Source: Setophaga petechia (Eukaryota > Chordata > Aves > Passeriformes > Parulidae). From it: a stretch of 64,000 bases of DNA. Both the position numbers and the translations under genes were made by a program. Under the pieces are notes generated by a model that did not search any database, had not been told where the DNA came from, and saw only the letters and a list, made by a program, of their open reading frames with translations. Below are positions 11,501-23,097 of this stretch, in pieces. The stretch lies in assembly GCA_024362935.1 (NCBI GenBank), contig JANCRA010000005.1, forward strand, positions 22,032,235 through 22,096,234, in the 5' to 3' direction. Positions within the stretch are counted from its first letter, which is position 1. The number at the start of each line of letters is the position of its first letter.

Positions 11501-12227
11501 AACTTAGGTCATCAATTGAGATAAACACGCATTTCCTATCAAAACTCTATCCTTTCTTTGGATGTAGTTATCCGCTACAAAGTTTAGAATGCTGCAGATG
11601 TATTAAGGAATGAAAGTACCAGAAGATAATGATATAAACTTAAAGTATATAAAAATAAGACAGTTGAAGTGCTACCTACATTGTAGTTTCATTACAGTTT
11701 AATGGACATACGCCGATGAGCATTGTGCCTCTGTGTCCAATCTGATAGATGTACCCCATAAAAGCTTTCCTCAGAAGAAAGTCAGATAAGTGAAACTCAG
11801 TAGAAAAATAGCTGTACTTTCTGCAGCTATAGATTATTCAATCAATGAAACTCCTATCTAACTCAATATTACCCACATCCTTAGATTTACTTTCTGAACT
11901 CTCATCTGAAGTACAAACTGGCTCCCTCAGTTTCCTCTTACGGGTGTGGTAATTTTGAAAGCCCAGAAACCCTTCCTGAGGAGCAAGCAGTAGCTCCAGA
12001 CTATGGTTTTTGTGGCTGAGACCAGATAAAGAATAGCAGTTACAGTTCTCAAAAGAGAGCTCTGGATTTCCTTGAACATAGTTATTGTTTATAGTGCAAT
12101 GTCATTGAAGTTCTTAAGCTGAGTGGTAGTTATGCAATCATTTAATGTTTTCTATAATTTTGGCTTAGTCCCATTTTTCTTCTCCTTTATTTTAACTCTA
12201 TGGAACTATATATCATAGTTATATAAT
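8561..12227. other. AT-rich non-coding stretch, no gene seen
   Basis: Stops are frequent in all frames and there are no recognisable exons or transposons. It contains the near-perfect hairpin at 10826-10863. The segment 10080-10550 is slightly GC-raised and has a 79-codon minus frame without a domain. Confidence 0.6.
10826..10863. repeat. Perfect 16-bp inverted repeat with 6-nt loop
   Basis: The left arm aagaagataaggtgtt (10826-10841) is exactly complementary to aacaccttatcttctt (10848-10863), separated by ctgtaa. Pairing breaks down outside the arms, so the stem is shorter than a standard pri-miRNA hairpin (about 33 bp). No known miRNA seed is recognised. Confidence 0.92.
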
Positions 12228-12251
12228 TATCTATCTATCTATCTATCTATC

Positions 12252-12297
<46 letters not shown>
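12228..12297 (+). repeat. ATCT (GATA) tetranucleotide microsatellite
   Basis: About 70 bp of CTAT units (roughly 17) carries one interruption at 12251. The complementary strand is a (GATA)n array. It is likely length-polymorphic between individuals. Confidence 0.97.
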
Positions 12298-12749
12298 GTA
12301 TCTCATTACTAGCTCTCAAGAAATTAACATTTCTTTTACTGTCTCTTTCCTGGTAACTTATGGAGACAACTTTACTAATGGTAACTGTAGCAATAGAGAA
12401 ATGGAGTCTAACATGACCACCTTAACACACACAACTCAGAGTATCTACAAGGAATCTAAGATGCAATCTTAGCTGGAGGAATTATAAACAGCAAACCCAG
12501 CTGGAGAACTTTCTACCTTATACTGGAAAATCCTACCAAATTTCTATAGTCATCCTGGTGACCTGTTAGGGATCAGGGACTCTTATGTTATTTAACACCC
12601 CTGTACTTGTCTTGTGCCTTCTGCATGAAAAGCATTGGCACAAGTAACAAACACGGCAAGGGTGCTCCCCGAGCCACTGGGAAGGGTCTGGCTGCCCAAG
12701 CACTGCTCTAGTTACTCTCACAGGACAACACCCTGCAACTTGCTGAGCA

Positions 12750-12805
12750 CACCATTATCCTTACAACCATTTTCCAGAGAAGAAACTGAGGCACTTGGCT
12801 TAAAG
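12750..12805 (+). mobile_element. Possible MIR-type SINE core remnant
   Basis: The words CCATTTTCCAGAGAAG and AAACTGAGGCAC resemble the MIR core (ccattttacagatgag, aaactgaggcac), preceded by ATTATCCTTACAACC as in MIR. MIR-like SINEs are ancient in amniotes. The match is short and made from memory, so chance or another core-SINE is possible. Confidence 0.4.
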
Positions 12806-13810
12806 GTATTTAGGTGCCTAGGGAAGTCCCTCCAGCTGCTCTGTTCTCACAGGATCTGCCTGACTTCTGGTTTTCATCTATACCTGCCTAAAACATCCTG
12901 GTGAGTTTAAATAATATCTTCAAGGTTTTACAGATCTGAGAGGCAAATGAGGAAGATACATTCATTCCCCTCAGGTTACCAGATTAGCCCTTAAGCACAG
13001 CAGATAAGGCAGCATGAAATTGCAAAAGCAATCTGCCCTCACCTTTCTGAGTAAAACATGATGTGGCAGGGAAGGATACACAGGGGTCTCATGGGCAAGT
13101 GGGTGCCAGGGCAGCTATGGCAGAGGGATTAATCTGGGGTGTCACATGGGTGCCAGGGGTTTAGGGTGTTCAGGAGCAGTGCCTGCCCAGCAGCCAGTGC
13201 ACGCGGAAGCCTGGTCCAATTACTTTCCTCTCCCTTTGGGATGGAGAGAAAGGTCTGTTTTACCCTGGTGGGTGGGGACAAGGGCCATTTCAAGCATCAT
13301 TTTTTGACCCAAATTCTGCCTTTAAGAGAGCATTATGGAGCCTGCCTGCAGCCCACCCTAGTCTCTCAGAACTTCCTCTCTCATTGCATAGTCCCAGCCA
13401 TACTGCTGGGAAGTTTGCCAGGGGAGAGGGAGGGCTGATACAACTTGCAGACTTTTTTTTTCATCTTGATCTGTGTGCATTTCTTTCCTGATGCACTCTG
13501 AGGCGAAGGTGAGGAGATATTTATATCTCCCTTATCAATGAGAATTACCAAGATCTTAAAATACCATTTAGAAGTGCTGAAACAATGAACGTTACACTGA
13601 CAGTAGCTCTTAAAGGTTTCTCATGTAAATAAAGTCTGTCTCCAAGAAGAGTCCCATACATGGTATTACACAGTAATCATTAACTTTAAAATTATTACAA
13701 ACAAAATAAAATTCAACATGTCAAAATGGATTTGGATTGTGTGACCATTCAAACCTTATTAAAATGACAAATTTGAAAAAGCTGGAATGTTTAAAAGTCA
13801 GCACTTGTTC

Positions 13811-13830
13811 AACTAGCACTTGTGCTAGTT
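13811..13830. repeat. 8-bp hairpin, aactagca / tgctagtt
   Basis: Exact complementary 8-nt arms surround cttg; GCACTTGTTC just upstream repeats part of the loop. Short hairpins of this size occur by chance in 64 kb. Confidence 0.8.
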
Positions 13831-14780
13831 TGATTTAAAGAAGACTCCAGAGGTTTTATTGAATTATATATTATTATATATTACATTCTCAAGAATTATT
13901 CCCCAGACTTCAATGCTGGCCAAAATAGGGCCACCACTAGGCCCCAGGTCCCTCCCTCTGTGTGATCTGGCTTTTCACAGAAGATTCAAACATGACAGTC
14001 CTTCATCTCACATCCATACTCTTGGCAACTCTTTATTTTCCATGGGGAATTCTAGGGCCTTTATTCACACTTAAAAAAAGCTGTGGTTTGAAATGCTTTA
14101 ACACTAAAGGAGCAGTCTCTTGGTGCATAGCATAAATCTGGGGCCTTTTCTCTTGGTCTGAAGGTGAGTTGGGGCACATCTGTGCAGTGCTGCAGCAGTG
14201 CCTGGGGGTGCCCCATAGCCCAGCCCAGAGCACCGCCCTGCCTGTGCCAGCTGGGGATGTCCAAACAAGCAGCGCCTGCTCTGGAGTGGGAGTCAGGCAG
14301 GCACTGACAGCCAGGGCACGAATGGAAGCTACAAAGACGGGTTTTGGTCATCCTTCACCATAAAGGCCATGCAGTCAGTCTGGCCCAAGGAATGTGCAGG
14401 GGTCTGCTCAGTTTTCAGGCTAGTTGAAATGAGTCTTCTGTGAGTAAAAGTTTTAGCAGTTCATCCAGCAGGACAACTTTGCACATCAGGTTGCTGTGAT
14501 TTAAGTGACATCCTTTTTATCACAATGACATTGAACCAACCTGAAAAATGTTTCAAGATACTAAATCCTTCAAGTTTGATATTTGGAATGGTGTCCTCTT
14601 TCAAAATTGGAATTTTCCCATCACTGATGACATCTTTGTATTATGGAGTCTCTTATCTTTCATTCTAATAATATTGCACAGACCTGTCTTTGTGACACAC
14701 TGAAGACCTGTGATAAAGTGATGCAGTGAATTTTCTCACTGGGATATAAGAAAGAAATGTCTCCTGGACAGCTTCTGTTC

Positions 14781-14808
14781 TTTTTTTTTTTCTTTTTTTT
14801 TTTTCCTT
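14781..14808 (+). repeat. T-rich low-complexity run
   Basis: The run is T11 C T12 with a short pyrimidine extension. No element boundary is recognised. Confidence 0.85.
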
Positions 14809-15406
14809 CATAAATTTTACAAAATCCTTCTACAAAACAGGAGATAATTTAAACCAGATAAACTTATTATCAGATGTCAGATATATTAAAGACAGTAACA
14901 ATATCACAGGAAGAAGGTGGTCATAAAGGCATATCAAGTATATCAAATATCAAATATAATACTTATTTTTAAAGTGTCCAAATTTTTTCTTTACATTATT
15001 CACATGTCTTCACTGCTTCAAATTGTTACCATCCAAACATTCTTCAGTCATTTCCCTGCAGTCTAACATTATGGTATAGTGATTGCAGGTCATTTTAACA
15101 GCAGATTCTTTTAAAAATATCACCAGAACCAGGTAGGACCTGGTCTACTGCCCATGGAAAATCAATTAAAGCCTTGCACTTCTAAAGCCTCTGAGTTGCT
15201 TGGTCTCATAGTGGATCTTAGTGAAAGATAGGAAGACAAGAGTTGCTTTCTTGAAAGCTTTGCACCATTCTCTGTGTACTCCCCATGTAAACCTGTGCTT
15301 GCTAAATCAGTAGGTCTGTGCATATGCTTCACAAAAGATACACAAAGTAAGATGCTGTATTGAGAGAGAGAGTGATCTAAAAATTCCTACAAGTACTATA
15401 AGAAAC

Positions 15407-15510
15407 ATACATTGACATCAAATGTCAATGTATATAATATTGTACATAATAATCAATTGTATCAATGAGTGTACACAATAATCTCTTGTATACAATAATC
15501 AATTCAGACT
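15407..15510. repeat. 12-bp hairpin followed by degenerate AATAATC direct repeats
   Basis: atacattgacat (15407-15418) pairs exactly with atgtcaatgtat (15422-15433) around a 3-nt loop. Immediately after come three imperfect copies of a GTA-CA-AATAATC motif (about 15443, 15471 and 15492), two of them followed by CAATT. The cluster could be decayed satellite-like or slippage-generated sequence. Confidence 0.75.
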
Positions 15511-16479
15511 CTGGAAAGAGAAGAAGGTCCATTTCTGTGTTCATTAAAAAATGTATTTAGTTGTCAATACACCTGGGATGGTCACCCTGTATTACAGAAC
15601 TTGCTGCAAATGCTCCAGACATATAATTTAATCAAAATGTCAAATATCTTTCACTATAGTCCAGTTAACCTCTATAAACTAAACAATTACTTAGGGGACT
15701 TTCCTCACAAGGTGAACTTCTGGCAGTGGATATATAAACACCCTTCATGGGCTGAGACTTTTTCCACTAACACACTTTGGTTTTGGTGCAGTTAAAAATA
15801 AGAGAGGAGAGGGAGGAAGGGTCAGCCTCTTCCTGACATCTAAAATCTTTATCAGTAACAGCAACCCCTCGGCTGGTGTCAGTGATTTGTGGTATTGTTG
15901 TTTATCTGTGTATCACTCACTCAGATGCACTGTTTAGATCCAAAGGTCTTGGGACCATTTGCAATCTCTTCTAGGACTGCTGTACCAGACAGGGCAGACA
16001 TCTGGCTGTCAGTTATAATTGCATCCTGCACCAGAAGTTGTTTTTAAACACTCCTGATTCCCTTTGAACGCAGAGCTGTGATGCACAACAGTTTCAAGCC
16101 ATTACTGCAAGAGGCAAAGTCAATCCATGACTTTAGCCGAGTTTGAAGCAAGATTTATGAGAGATGGTGGGGAGGGGGGCCATTTTACAAAAGGGTGGCT
16201 GTTTGAGCCTGCTTGGGTCTTAATGATACAGCAGTTTCCTTTCCAGCCCATACAACTTATTCTTTGAACGCTGACAGAAATAGTCAGAAATATATTTGTG
16301 GTGTTGCCATGTTTACTGTTTCCTGTTGTCTTTCTTTGGAAGTATTTTAACAGAAATTAGGACTTCACATAAAAACTCTACAGGCTCTGGGATGAAAGGA
16401 TTTACTATTAAGTTTCCTTCTCACTCTAACTTGGTGGACTGTGATTTAAACCCCACAGACTCATGACAGGATATGATGC

Positions 16480-16700
16480 AAATTAAAAGCATGAAGCCTA
16501 ATTTTTTGACAGAATAATCACATAATCCCCGTTCTATTATCTGGCTAAAGGATTATTGACAGCACCTTTATTTCTCAGCCCAAATCTTGTATTTATTAGG
16601 CTAACAAACTGCTCTTGTTTAAATTATACAGGCCAATGAATATTGTTGAATGTCCAGGCGCAGGACTGCATTCAATATTGTAAAGGGATGTTTTTCCCCT
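16480..16700. promoter_or_regulatory. Possible conserved enhancer block with paired CAATATTG-type sites
   Basis: This repeat-free sequence contains AAGGATTATTGACAG, CAGGCCAATGAATATTG and ATTCAATATTG; the last two form an imperfect inverted repeat around GTCCAGGCGCAGGAC. CCAAT, SOX-like (ATTGTT) and homeodomain-like words are clustered. Function is inferred only. Confidence 0.3.
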
Positions 16701-17919
16701 GGTAAATGTCACACTGGGTCAAGAATGCACAGAAATGTAAGTGGACAGCTGGTTTTGGTTGAAAGCAGAGTTCTGATTTGCTGTTTAATACCATATCAAT
16801 TTTAAAGTAATTTAATAACAAATCTTATAAAATAAAACATTGCAGTGAAAAATTCAGCTGAAATTTCTTCCCAGATCTGAATTCAGTTTGCATGAAGTAC
16901 ATAGGAAGTTCAGTGAAAAAATGTTCCTGGAGTACAGAAAAGAAAGAGGTTAAGTCCTGCTTTTCTGAGTTGCCAGTCACGACTTCTTGAGCCCAATACA
17001 CGATCTACACTGTTTTGTGAAAGCAAGACTTTTGGTAGGCTAGACCATAATGATGCCCTGCTGAAGTGGACTAGCTCTCTCTGTTTTGACCGCATCTGAT
17101 GCCAGTGAAGAGGCCAGGGCCAGTATTTGCCATTCAGTTCAGCCCCTGGTGAACTACTATCCATATTACATATGGGTTTTCCCTGGAAAAGTTTCACATT
17201 TATATGCCTTTTGTGCAGCAGTGTCTGAAATGAGGAGGAATCTCTCTCTCCCTGTCACATACATGCTCACATAAACTGGAGCTTGCAATTTCCCTAATCA
17301 CTAAAATCCCTTCTCCCCACGTGCAAGTTGTTAACCTTCATTACATCCCTAGGGAGACATACACTAAGCAGAGGCCTGTTAAAATGAAAGTAACCATCCC
17401 TCCAAATTGCCAAATCATCATATTAAAAGTCCCTTTCTTATAAAGCAAGGTTCATCATTTGCCGTGCCAAGATAATTCCTGCTCAGAGTTGAATGTAATT
17501 ACTTCTGCTATACGATTTTATTTTAAAAAATACTTCTTTAGCTTCAGCAGCAATACAACAGTACCTATTGTGTTAAATCTTCTTAAAGTTACATGATTTA
17601 AGATGAAGATACATCTTACAGTTATTAGAAAATTCATGTGGACACTGCTTTCACGTGTATACATACATTGTTTTCTTCGAGTTTCAAGGTTAATTTTTAT
17701 ACTGTGTGTTTTCCAGATGCACATAGGATTTTCCTCTCATTTCCTGTCTCATTCCTAATCTAAAATCTATTGCCATTTCAAAATAATTAAAAAAAGAGCA
17801 GGGCTGTTGAGTGAGCAGAGGAACTCGGTGCTGAGGTGGGTGTGTTAGCCGTTCTGAACCACCATTTTCTGGCTCTTGCATGTGGGCTGCAAAATGGTGG
17901 TTCTATGATTTTGATGAGC

Positions 17920-18080
17920 AGGGACCTGCGTTACACTCCCCGTGCACGCTCGTCGTGTGGCCATGAGAAGTGCCGCGGCCCTGGCTAAGAAAGGCCGTCT
18001 TCTCCCGCCAGTGCTCGCCTTTGTGCCGGACTCCTCGTGCTTTCACAGCCCTCGGTTGCCCCAGGATCGCTCGTAATTCC
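17920..18080. promoter_or_regulatory. Small CpG-rich patch
   Basis: CpG density rises abruptly for about 150 bp in AT-rich DNA. On the plus strand a 37-codon frame (ATG 17963, TAA ending 18076) spans most of it, encoding a basic N-terminus beginning MRSAAALAKKGRL; I do not recognise it and do not call it a gene. The patch could be a small promoter or a decayed island. Confidence 0.4.
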
Positions 18081-18960
18081 TCTCTGAGATCTACAAAGCC
18101 ACTAAATGCTAATTTCTAATTTAAAGTTTCTCCTGAGTAGCCGCAGTGCTTGTGTGCATGACATGCAACCCCAAATGGTAAGAGGACAAAATCACAGTAA
18201 TTTTGTGTCTTGTGTTTATTAATACAGGACCAAATGTCACACAGGCAGCAGTCTCAGGACCAGTTTGTAAGGAGAATGAATGTTTTGCTCGTGAATAAAT
18301 GGTCCCTCCAGATCAAGGTTGAGGTCATTGGCAAGATCTAGGCATAAGCTCATTCTAAAGCTATGTGCACATGCGAATAAAAGAATTAATACTTGACTGT
18401 CAGTATCGGTCTTTCATAAGAGTTGTGTTCAGTCTAATTTTTTTCCTAAAAAAAAGTTGGATACAAACAGTTTATTCAACACTGCAGTGTAAATATGTTG
18501 CTGGCAAAACTGCAGCCAAAGCAGGCAGTGACCTTGGCTACCACTAGCTAGCTATCAGCTCCAAAAAAGAGGGTTGCGAAAATGTTAACGAAATGGAAAT
18601 TGCGTGTGATTGCCCATAGCAGGATGAGGATCCTCCTTTGCCTGGGAAGAAACAATTTCCTTTCAGCAAGGTATGCAGCTGCTGTGGCACGTCAGAGAAA
18701 GCAGCTTCACAGCGTGCCAGCAACTAGGGATGATACACAAATACACTCCCAGTTGAGAATCTACGTGTACTTTCTCCCCAGATAAAATAGATTCACGGCA
18801 ACAGTATTTACAGTCTGCACAACAATATTATTTTTCTCTCTTTGGTTTGCAAGGGTTGTAAATAGAAAAAAGAAATGACTAAGCTATTAAATCTAGGAAT
18901 AACAAGGCTCTTAAAGCCAGGTTTATTGTACCGGGGTAGGTAAAAGCTTTACGTTTTTTG
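18081..18960. other. Non-coding spacer between two CpG patches
   Basis: No gene or transposon is recognised. There are two short plus frames (18365-18547 and 18582-18785) without domains. AATTTAAAG, TTAATAC and similar words are frequent, but no discrete element can be delimited. Confidence 0.5.
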
Positions 18961-19160
18961 ATCTGCGGGTGTTAAATATCCTGTCTGCGCCAGGATCCCC
19001 GCTCGGCTGTTATTTATCTCCGAATCCTTGGGAAAAAGGAGCGGGCAGATGTCCCTAAACTGCGGGCACCACCTGGCGGCGGGCCGGGCGCGGGGCCGGG
19101 CCGGGAGCGGCTCCCGCGGGTCCCGCAGCCCCCGCGCGGCCGGAGGGGGGCTCCTCTTTG
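18961..19160. promoter_or_regulatory. Small CpG island with G-quadruplex motif
   Basis: GC and CpG are very dense, especially at 19050-19150. It contains ACCACCTGGCGGCG at 19068-19081, the same CCTGGCGGCG core as in the larger island near 7904. It may be an alternative promoter or a methylation-free enhancer. No consensus splice donor was noticed in it. A minus frame at 18949-19236 crosses it with no domain. Confidence 0.65.
19081..19105 (+). other. Canonical G-quadruplex motif
   Basis: Five G-runs of at least three (GGG, GGG, GGGG, GGG, GGG) are separated by 2-3 nt loops, satisfying the G3+N1-7 pattern on the plus strand. Confidence 0.85.
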
Positions 19161-20700
19161 GAGGAAAATGAAATGAAACGGTCCCTAGTGTTTTGATTTT
19201 ACTGACTTGTAAGCGCTCAAGCCAAGTGTTATCCAATTTTCCCCATACAATCTGTTTGGAGAGCTAGCAGTGCATTTCAAAATGGCTTATTTTGATGACA
19301 TGGTCATAATTCTAAATAATTTGATTTCCAAATATACACATCATATGGTGGCCTTGCCAGAAAATCGTTCTATTGAAAGTCTTCTGTCTTAAGATTTAAA
19401 CTAAATAAAGGAGAAACGATTACATGATCCAAGCACCTTTCTGGGGGAAGGGAGCGGAGTATGATGTGTTTGCTGGGAAAAAAACGCTGAACAAAGAAAA
19501 TATTTTCCAAACCAAAAAGCTTCTTTCTGAGGGTCATGAACTGGAGACATTGCGGGTACTGTCAAAAATCTGAAGAGGAAATGAAAAATAGCACTTGCTC
19601 CTTTTGAATGCATATGTGTGTTTTCTTTCCTTGATGGCTGGAGGAGCCTGCATTCTAACGAGGTTTCACAGTGCACTAGAAAATGCAGAAATATGGCATA
19701 ATCCCATGGTTCCTTCAAATCAAAAATCAGAGAGTGTGTTTAACATACAAGAACTCTGTGTGTGTGTGTACCAGCCTGTATATGCAAAGCAGAACTTCCA
19801 TGTATATATATTGTATGTATGGTGGAATTTAAATCTTCAGTCTCCAATAAAATTGTATTCTGTAATAAAACTGCTGCACCTTGACTCCAGACTACACTCA
19901 ATCCCAAATTAAACACCCCATTTACTCTACTGTAACAGCAGAAATGTTTGCTACAGTGAACACTATTACAGACAGGAAAGGCATATTATCATTCTCTTTA
20001 CCTTTTGTACATATGACAGCAACACCTAAACAGCCCCTGTGAGTCATATTTTTCTCTAGTTCCTGGCTCCTGTTACAAGAAAGGATTGATGAAGGGAAAA
20101 GGTGAATTGAAACACGATACTTAATTTCACATCGCTCCCTTAATTATTTAGGAAGACGGACAGACAGCTCCAGACATTTAGAAGCAAGCAGGTAGCATAT
20201 TTTACTACAAAATGTCTTCCTGGATTTCATGAATAACTCAGTGTCATAAACAGAAACAGCTGGCGTGCTGAAGGCTGTGTAGATTTCTTTATGCATTATA
20301 TATAATGTAAATGCCTCCCACATAATGCACGCAAACTATCTGCTTCATATCAATGTTTGTAACCCAAAGATACCATAAATAATATACCAGGGATACAAAA
20401 TTAGGGGACTTAAACTTGTTAATCCAGGTCATATATTTAAATGCCATTGTCTAGTGGCCATTTATCTATTGTTTAAAGGTCTAGCTATATTTCAGATGCA
20501 TACTGTTCCTGGGTGCTAATTTTCCTATCTTTCTCTAGGAAAGCCATTATAGAATTTTGATGGTTTTGTTGTGGTTATTAAATCAGAGACAGGAGCTCAC
20601 TGAGGGTAGCAGGAGGAGGGAGAGGCTGTGTGACCCAGGGGAGCCCTGGACGCTGTGCCTGGGGCTGGGCCAAGGCTTTCAGCTCTACTCGGAGGGAGAT
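19161..20700. promoter_or_regulatory. Possible enhancer-like sequence downstream of the CpG patch
   Basis: The sequence is repeat-free apart from a short (TG)n at 19757-19769. The parts 19170-19420 and 20280-20500 carry TAAATAATTTG, CAAAATGGC, CATAAATAATATACC and TTGTTTAAAG words (homeodomain, MEF2, FOX/SOX-like). A minus frame at 19401-19718 and a plus frame at 19595-19912 overlap each other and lack domains. No gene is seen. Confidence 0.3.
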
Positions 20701-20701
20701 T

Positions 20702-20712
20702 CCCTCTAGTGG
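20702..20712 (-). promoter_or_regulatory. CTCF-like core
   Basis: The minus strand reads CCACTAGAGGG, matching the CTCF core CCASYAGRKGG; the next base is A instead of the usual C. A single-motif match is only suggestive. Confidence 0.35.
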
Positions 20713-20867
20713 ACTGAGGGGGAATTTTATTCCCCTTTTCGTGCCCCATCCTAGCCTTTATCTGTTGAATACAAGGTACCTTCTCTAAGGATATTCTCGG
20801 CTATTAACCTTCATGCATGAAGCAGAAGCTGAAAGTTAATAAAGAAGGTATTTCTAATCAACTGCGG

Positions 20868-20930
20868 TAATGTGAGGCACAGAGAAGTCATACTAGTAAG
20901 ACAAGAATGTGAATCCCCAGGCCTCTCACA
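20868..20930 (+). mobile_element. Possible MIR-like SINE 3' remnant
   Basis: GAGGCACAGAGAAGT, then ACTAGTAAG and GAATGTGAATCCCCAGG appear in the same order as in the distal MIR core (gaggcacagagaggt, gctagtaag, ggattcgaacccagg) with a deletion between. Recognised from memory; weak. Confidence 0.3.
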
Positions 20931-23057
20931 GCTGAAGATAATCTGAAAAGAGCTACAAGTTTGAAGTTTTTTTAGATCATATGTCTAAAGTGAACAATGA
21001 GGGCTCCATTCCCAGACGTCTGATCTAAACCCTTTGAGTCTTGGGAATTTTGACTCCAGATGCAGGTTCCAGCCCTGCACGTGATCCTTATCTTTAATGG
21101 GACCAACTCAAACAACCACACATAGATTTGTTGCCATTGCAAAGGACCCAAAAAAAAAAGGAAGTTGGCTTTCAGCCTGTAGCTTTGGGGGAACTTATTC
21201 CTTGAGCACAAGTAGTCTGAGTTACCTCACTTCTGTTTAAAAGTGGAGCAGCCTAGGAAAAAGAAACAAGCCAGGAAAGACGAAGAATAAAGCATATGAC
21301 TGAATTTTAAGTTTTCCTGGGCCCATACAGGGCCCTGTTCATAGTATTGCTGGGCTAGAGACTCTATTAACATCTACTGTAAGTTTTGTTCTGAGGGATC
21401 AGATTTCTGGAGCCTGAGACCAGTTATGATGCATCTGAGAAAGCCTCATAATAGGAAGCTTTATTGCCTTCTGCTAAGTGAGCCAAAGGCAGGGGCTTTC
21501 CCTTGTAAGCATAAGGTTGGGAAGGGGGGAAGGGGGAAGGAGGCAGGAGGTATTTTTTTCTTTTTGCCTGATGTGTTTCATCCTTCCCCACCTCCAACAT
21601 CAAAGTGTTTGCTAGGGCAAGTCAGCCCTGTGATTCTGGAGCTGTGTATTTCCCCTCTCCTGGTAGTTTCCATGCCCATTTCCTATGCCCCAGCTGCCAG
21701 AGCACTAACTCTGCTGCTTTAATCACTCCATTAATCAAGCCTCTGCAGTGATCAGCACACTAGCTCTCGCTGCCACAAGGAAGCCTGTTACTTCTTCAGG
21801 ACACATAATCTCCCACTAGCCCTCCAAGGATTTTTACTCAACTGAGCCATATTGATCCACCAGCTAAAAAGGGTATTTCACTCCATTTTGAATCAGCTGT
21901 GTTTTTAACATAATGTAGCTCACGAAGGGCACAGCTCAAGAATAATTCTTGTATTAAGGGCACTATGAAATGTGAAAAGACACAACCATTTCATAGCTAA
22001 GCTTCATAGACAGTGTGATTTCATTAAACAGACAAACACTGCCATCAAATCAAAGATCAGCAGATACAAACAAGTCGTTTCTGCTGGCTCCTAGAGAGCC
22101 ATGACTGCATCCCCACGGGCACGGAGGACTGTCGTATAAAAGCATGTGTACAGACAGTCTCCAGTCCACTCAGAGTGGTTTATTGACTACTATTTTGTAC
22201 TGGTCAGTGCCAAAAGATGGCAGATCCTATTATGCTAGGAGACTTTGAAAAAATTAAAATGTAGCCATAAAACAAAAGATCACAGTAAAGCCAGACACAG
22301 AGCAAAAAGAAATTACAGGAAAACTTAGTAACCTTCAGTGGCCTCTTACACTTCTGACTCTTGCAAGGGGAACAATGTAGTATTGAAAACTATTTAGCAG
22401 TGCCTTTTGGAGAGAAAGACTGGGCACTCTGCTGACTTGCTGGATGAGGAGATCATTTCCAAAGGTTAAGGGGAAGCAGGGAGATTTCTGCATGTTCAGG
22501 GAAGGTGCAGCTCCTGCTTGGTGTAAGGTAGGACAAGGTTTGTCCCCCAATAGCTCTGACTGCCTTTGGTAGGAAACCTGTCTTCCCACACATCTGTCCT
22601 CCAGCACACCTTCCCTTTTCCTGAGCCATCCATTTCTGAAGCCAGGAAAATCAGGAAAAAGGAAGAAAAAGTCCCAAGCCCCAGAGCTGCACCATAAAAT
22701 ATTCTCATCACTACCATCATCACTCCAGCAATATGTGAGAGCAAAGGCAAAGGTGTGGGATATGAAAACAGTAGCAGAGGGGAATTGAGCTTGGAGTTTG
22801 AGAATCCTAACCTGCTGAGAAGGACAAGCTTCCAGTTGTGTCAAAAGATCTAGCAAAGAGCAGGTTCTGCAGGACTGGAGTCTGAAAGAAGCGGATGTTA
22901 GAGCAGTCTGCTTGCCAATGACAGTGGGGGGTCAAATATGAGCACATTCTGAAACTGCCAAAGTCCAGTGTACATTAGTCTTAATTCCCTTCCCAAATCC
23001 AGACCTGAATTCTTCTGTGTGGGCCAGATTTGGGCAAAGCACTTGTCTCACATGAAT

Positions 23058-23097
23058 GCACACAGGCACACGTGTGCACAAACACACACACACTCAC
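23058..23097 (+). repeat. CA-rich imperfect dinucleotide repeat
   Basis: Degenerate CA/TG sequence with a (CA)6-type core near 23083-23093. Confidence 0.8.

Larger units (their letters stand above)
12298..17919. other. Repeat-poor non-coding stretch with possible enhancer blocks, no gene seen
   Basis: No coding region is supported. Open frames at 13139-13438 and 14061-14351 lie in mildly GC-raised segments with no domains. Small features inside are a MIR-like remnant (12750-12805), an 8-bp hairpin with loop cttg (13811-13830), a T-rich run (14781-14808), a hairpin and repeat cluster (15407-15510) and an enhancer-like block (16480-16700). Confidence 0.55.

Noticed and set aside
21519..21540. 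G-runs GGGAAGGGGGGAAGGGGG as a G-quadruplex
   Set aside because: Only three separable runs of three or more G with proper loops; the fourth run is GG.
22335..22856. Minus-strand frame of 173 codons
   Set aside because: Longest frame in AT-rich DNA, but no recognisable domain; consistent with chance in a window of this size.
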